A program made the position numbers and the translations under genes. The notes under the pieces were generated by a model that saw only the letters and a program-made list of their open reading frames with translations, searched no databases and was not told the origin of the DNA. A stretch of DNA of 8,477 bases from Porphyromonadaceae bacterium UBA2720. Its GTDB lineage: Bacteria > Bacteroidota > Bacteroidia > Bacteroidales > Muribaculaceae. The DNA lies in NCBI GenBank assembly GCA_002353885.1, contig DEKO01000204.1, positions 1 through 8,477 on the forward strand, read 5' to 3'. Of this stretch, positions 6,682 through 8,477 are shown one piece after another; the stretch's first letter is position 1, and each line of letters begins with the position of its first letter.

Positions 6682-6710
6682 TAGTTCAGTAGTAACAGTA
6701 GTTCAGTAGT
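6682..6710. repeat. 12-base direct repeat, 17-base period
   Basis: TAGTTCAGTAGT occurs exactly at 6682-6693 and 6699-6710, separated by AACAG. It lies in the gene-free stretch upstream of glnA, behind its promoter. It could be a tandem operator pair or a chance repeat. Confidence 0.6.
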
Positions 6711-6777
6711 TCTGCCGTTTGTCTCGCCTAGTCTACATGCGGCGTGCAGCGTTGTCATCAGCCGATAGTATCACCAT

Positions 6778-6946
6778 AACTATTCAGCGAATCATATTAA
6801 GGAGTGCCCTGTCAGGCAGAAATCCAACAAATCTATTCAAATCTGTCAAATCTTTATATTTTTTGCCATAGGGATTTGTTTGATTTGTTAAGATTTGAGA
6901 GTTTTCTCGCCGTAGGCGACTCAAAAAGATGATTCGCTGAACAGTT
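6778..6946. repeat. 169-base inverted-repeat element, MITE-like, non-coding
   Basis: The ends are inverted repeats of 18 bases with 17 matches: 6778-6795 (AACTATTCAGCGAATCAT) and 6929-6946, including 13 perfect inner bases. Inside, CAAATC occurs three times from about 6831 to 6856 and its complement GATTTG three times from about 6872 to 6897, spaced so that the two runs pair as a second nested stem. A small hairpin TCGCC-GTA-GGCGA lies at 6907-6919. No open frame of note is inside. No clear target-site duplication was found; ACCAT occurs at 6773-6777 and 6954-6958 but is not flush on the right. It may be a miniature inverted-repeat element or a large intergenic hairpin. Confidence 0.55.
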
Positions 6947-7001
6947 GCGAACTACCATCAAATTCACAAAAAAATGTTAAATATCAACAGAGAAGTGAAG
7001 A

Positions 7002-7048
7002 TAATACTCAATTCATAATTCTCAATTCTCAATTATTTACTAATTTTG
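7002..7048 (+). promoter_or_regulatory. rpmB operon promoter with five upstream heptads
   Basis: TAATTTTG at 7041-7048 is a full TAnnTTTG match. No TTTG is at the -33 position. Instead five 7-base units close to YAATTCT run from 7002 to 7036 and end in CAATTAT, four bases before the -7 box. The ftsY promoter has the same layout. The transcription start would be near 7055. Confidence 0.7.
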
Positions 7049-7050
7049 CA

Positions 7051-7293
7051 GCCGATTTCAAGGCAGGATACCCTTGACTAGCGGTTAGTCCTGTATTGTG
7101 ACACATGATCGTTGAAACTTCGACACGCAGGCTATGATGCTAAGTGCCAGCGGGTAAAGCGTAGGACGATGTTGGACTCGCGACGGCGAGCCTTCCTGAA
7201 AATGACGGATTCGTGGTTCAGCAATGAACCGTGGCTTCGTTAATAAATATTGTGCTACGGCGATGTCGAAGCGATGCCTCGCCTTGGAGTCAA
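7051..7293 (+). ncRNA. Structured 5' leader RNA upstream of rpmB
   Basis: Between the promoter and rpmB lies about 280 bases without a gene but rich in pairing. Local hairpins are GACTA/TAGTC (7076-7080, 7086-7090) extended by GATAC/GTATT (7067-7071, 7093-7097), GTTGA/TCGAC (7111-7115, 7120-7124), CTCGC-GACG-GCGAG (7177-7190), and GGTTCA-GCAA-TGAACC (7215-7230) with a GNRA loop. GCTTCG (7234-7239) pairs with CGAAGC (7267-7272). A long-range helix is also possible: 7172-7179 with 7287-7293, and GGCGAG (7185-7190) with CTCGCC (7278-7283), enclosing the two previous stems. It excludes the 7177-7190 hairpin, so two states are possible. Autoregulation by a ribosomal protein is a reasonable inference. 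A known Rfam family such as Bacteroidales-1, described near rplT, cannot be excluded by eye. Confidence 0.6.
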
Positions 7294-7334
7294 ATGAATT
7301 AAACAGATTAATAACAACTAAGTAGATACCAAAA

Positions 7335-7592
7335 ATGTCTAAAGTTTGTCAAATCACAGGCAAGAAGGCGATCACTGGCAACAATGTGTCGCACTCTAAG
7401 AGAAGAACTAAACGCAAGTTCAATGTGAACGTGTTCAACCGCAAGTTCTACTGGCCCGAGCAGGACGTGTGGATCCGTCTGACCGTTTCGGCCGCCGGTC
7501 TGCGCAACATCAACCGCTTTGGCTTGGATGCAGCTCTGAAGAAAGCTGCCGAAGAGGGACATTTAACCGAAATCAGAACATTAGAACAGTAA
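7335..7592 (+). CDS. rpmB: 50S ribosomal protein bL28
   Basis: An 85-residue basic protein of the large ribosomal subunit. The N-terminus MSKVCQITGKKAITGNNVSHSKRR holds the hallmark C-x-ITGK and GNNVSHS segments, followed by the basic RTKRKFNVN. The C-terminal half carries WIRLTVSAAGLRNINRFG, the usual L28 beta-strand and helix. Only one cysteine (Cys5) is present, so no zinc ribbon is expected. It is the first gene of a three-gene ribosomal-protein operon after a long structured leader; rpmG starts seven bases after its stop. Confidence 0.97.
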   Translation: MSKVCQITGKKAITGNNVSHSKRRTKRKFNVNVFNRKFYWPEQDVWIRLTVSAAGLRNINRFGLDAALKKAAEEGHLTEIRTLEQ

Positions 7593-7599
7593 TTGAACT

Positions 7600-7788
7600 A
7601 TGGCAAAGAAAGCAAAAGGCGATCGCGTGCAAGTGATTCTCGAATGCACCGAGCAGAAGGGTAGCGGAGTTCCTGGAATGTCGCGTTACATCACCACCAA
7701 GAACCGCAAGAACACTACTGAGCGTCTCGAGCTCAAGAAGTACAATCCCTATCTGAAGAGAGTAACCGTTCACAAAGAAATCAAATAA
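7600..7788 (+). CDS. rpmG: 50S ribosomal protein bL33 (zinc-free form)
   Basis: A 62-residue large-subunit protein. SRYITTKNRKNTTERLELKK (28-47) and YNPYLKRVTVHKEIK (48-62) are near-canonical L33 sequence. Cys16 is the only cysteine, so the two CxxC zinc pairs of the C+ paralogue are absent. Starts at ATG 7600, seven bases after the rpmB stop, and is followed by the DUF4295 gene after 16 bases. Confidence 0.97.
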   Translation: MAKKAKGDRVQVILECTEQKGSGVPGMSRYITTKNRKNTTERLELKKYNPYLKRVTVHKEIK

Positions 7789-7804
7789 TAACACTCACTA
7801 GACT

Positions 7805-7954
7805 ATGGCAAAGAAAGTAGTTGCAACCCTCCAAACGGGTGAAGGTCGTAATTTCAGCAAGGTCATCAAGATGGTCCGCTCTGAGAAGACTGGTGCTTAC
7901 GTGTTCGCTGAGCGCATGGTCCCCAACGACAAAGTGCAAGAGTACCTCAAATAA
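7805..7954 (+). CDS. DUF4295 small protein, probable ribosomal protein bL38
   Basis: A 49-residue basic protein starting MAKKVVATLQTGEGRNFSKV and ending NDKVQEYLK, with the conserved KTGAYVF core at 28-34. It belongs to the Bacteroidetes-restricted DUF4295 family, found directly after bL28 and bL33. From memory, the Flavobacterium johnsoniae 70S cryo-EM structure revealed an additional large-subunit protein named bL38; I believe DUF4295 is that protein, but I hold this link with moderate confidence only. It is the last gene of the operon, 34 bases before the terminator hairpin. Its start matches the MAKK beginning of bL33, which reflects a shared basic N-terminus and not homology. Confidence 0.88.
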   Translation: MAKKVVATLQTGEGRNFSKVIKMVRSEKTGAYVFAERMVPNDKVQEYLK

Positions 7955-7988
7955 TATTTTACGAGTTATTTGACGCAACCATAACAAC

Positions 7989-8028
7989 GACCGCGGCCGA
8001 TTAAGACAATCGCCGCGGTCAACTTTTT
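7989..8028 (+). terminator. Intrinsic terminator of the rpmB-rpmG-DUF4295 operon
   Basis: GACCGCGGCCGATT (7989-8002) pairs with AATCGCCGCGGTC (8008-8020), 13 base pairs with one bulged C and loop AAGAC. AAC then five T (8024-8028) follow. This is the best terminator in the window. It separates the ribosomal operon from ftsY, which has its own promoter just downstream. Confidence 0.88.
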
Positions 8029-8046
8029 GGGATAAAGCGATGAAAA

Positions 8047-8093
8047 TAATTCTCAATTCTTAACTCTTAATTCTTAATTATTTAGTACCTTTG
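8047..8093 (+). promoter_or_regulatory. ftsY promoter with five upstream heptads
   Basis: TACCTTTG at 8086-8093 fully matches TAnnTTTG. Five heptads close to YAATTCT run from 8047 to 8081 and end in TAATTAT, four bases before the -7 box, exactly as at the rpmB promoter. No TTTG -33 box is present. The transcription start near 8100 leaves about 20 bases before ATG 8120. Confidence 0.7.
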
Positions 8094-8119
8094 CCCAATT
8101 AATCGCAAACCTAACAGAT

Positions 8120-8477
8120 ATGGCACTATTCAATATCTTCAACCGAAAGAAGAACAACGAGCAGAATGATCAGCAGCAGGCGCAAGTGACTCAGCCCATA
8201 GGGGAGCAGAAGCAAACCGAAGGAACTGTTGAACAAGAACAGGAGATGGTACAACCTGCTGATACACAGCGAGACGAGCTAACGAATATTCAACCAAAGG
8301 TTGAACAAACTGCAGCCCAGCCCGAGACCGAGCAACCCGCTGATGAACCTAAAAAGAAAGGCTTTTTCCGCTCGTTCTTCAGTCGCGAGAAGAAGGAGAC
8401 TCTTGACCATGGACTGGAGAAGACCAAGCAGGGCGTGTTTGCCAAGATTGCGCACGCTGTGGCTGGTAAGAGTACCA
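8120..8477 (+). CDS. ftsY: Signal recognition particle receptor FtsY, N-terminal part
   Basis: The first 119 codons of a gene running off the right edge. FtsY is the membrane-associated GTPase that receives SRP-bound ribosomes. Residues 81-119 (GFFRSFFSREKKETLDHGLEKTKQGVFAKIAHAVAGKST) begin the N domain; ETLDHGLEKTK is characteristic. Before that, residues 11-77 are a low-complexity Glu/Gln/Pro-rich linker, and residues 1-11 are a short amphipathic segment MALFNIFNRKK. This resembles the acidic A domain of enterobacterial FtsY; many Bacteroidetes FtsY proteins, as I recall, start close to the N domain. The GTPase G domain lies outside the window. The gene follows the usual Bacteroidetes position after bL28, bL33 and DUF4295, but with its own promoter. 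Confidence 0.9.
   Translation, partial: MALFNIFNRKKNNEQNDQQQAQVTQPIGEQKQTEGTVEQEQEMVQPADTQRDELTNIQPKVEQTAAQPETEQPADEPKKKGFFRSFFSREKKETLDHGLEKTKQGVFAKIAHAVAGKST

Noticed and set aside
6831..6897. CRISPR-like array suggested by repeated CAAATC / GATTTG
   Set aside because: The units are 6 bases at about 10-base spacing and switch orientation, forming a stem; there are no spacers and no cas genes.
7051..7334. tRNA, tmRNA or RNase P RNA in the rpmB leader
   Set aside because: I found no cloverleaf, CCA end or hallmark conserved segments of these RNAs; the pairing pattern differs.
7781..8056. 91-codon minus-strand frame over the DUF4295 gene and terminator
   Set aside because: It runs through the terminator and opposite the DUF4295 gene, with no recognisable domain.

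Overview
The window reads as chromosomal DNA of a gut-type Bacteroidales bacterium, most likely Prevotellaceae or Muribaculaceae. Three things point there. Most promoters carry the Bacteroidetes -7 consensus TAnnTTTG, often with a TTTG or TTG box 18-20 bases upstream. The gene order bL28, bL33, DUF4295 small protein, FtsY is typical of the phylum. There is also a secreted protein joining dockerin repeats to a SUMF domain, and Shine-Dalgarno sequences are not evident before the genes. The family-level placement is inference.

Layout from left to right. Positions 1-410 hold the 3' end of an unrecognised cysteine-rich protein gene. Positions 411-625 hold a 45-base-period tandem repeat, a leftward promoter facing that gene, and the promoter of a lipoprotein GH5 beta-mannanase (626-1897, +). 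A shared hairpin terminator separates the mannanase from the leftward pyrK-pyrD operon (3644 to 1990), which encodes the two subunits of NAD-dependent class 1B dihydroorotate dehydrogenase of pyrimidine synthesis. Positions 3645-3987 hold repeated, partly mirror-image promoter sequences. Next come the rightward dockerin-SUMF gene (3988-4941), another convergent hairpin, and a leftward type I glutamine synthetase gene (6552 to 5047).

Positions 6553-7334 have no protein gene but are dense in signals: the glnA promoter, a short direct repeat, a 169-base inverted-repeat element resembling a MITE, a heptad-repeat promoter, and a roughly 280-base structured leader. The leader precedes rpmB (bL28), rpmG (bL33) and a 49-residue DUF4295 protein that is probably the ribosomal protein bL38. 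A strong terminator ends this operon. ftsY then starts from its own promoter, which has the same heptad-repeat architecture as the rpmB promoter, and runs off the right edge.

Most genes are housekeeping: translation, membrane targeting, nitrogen assimilation and pyrimidine synthesis, with two cell-surface or secreted accessory proteins between them. No defence system, phage, CRISPR array or transposase is visible. The most notable signals are non-coding: the shared heptad-repeat promoter design, the rpmB leader with competing helices, the MITE-like element, and the duplicated promoter module upstream of pyrK.
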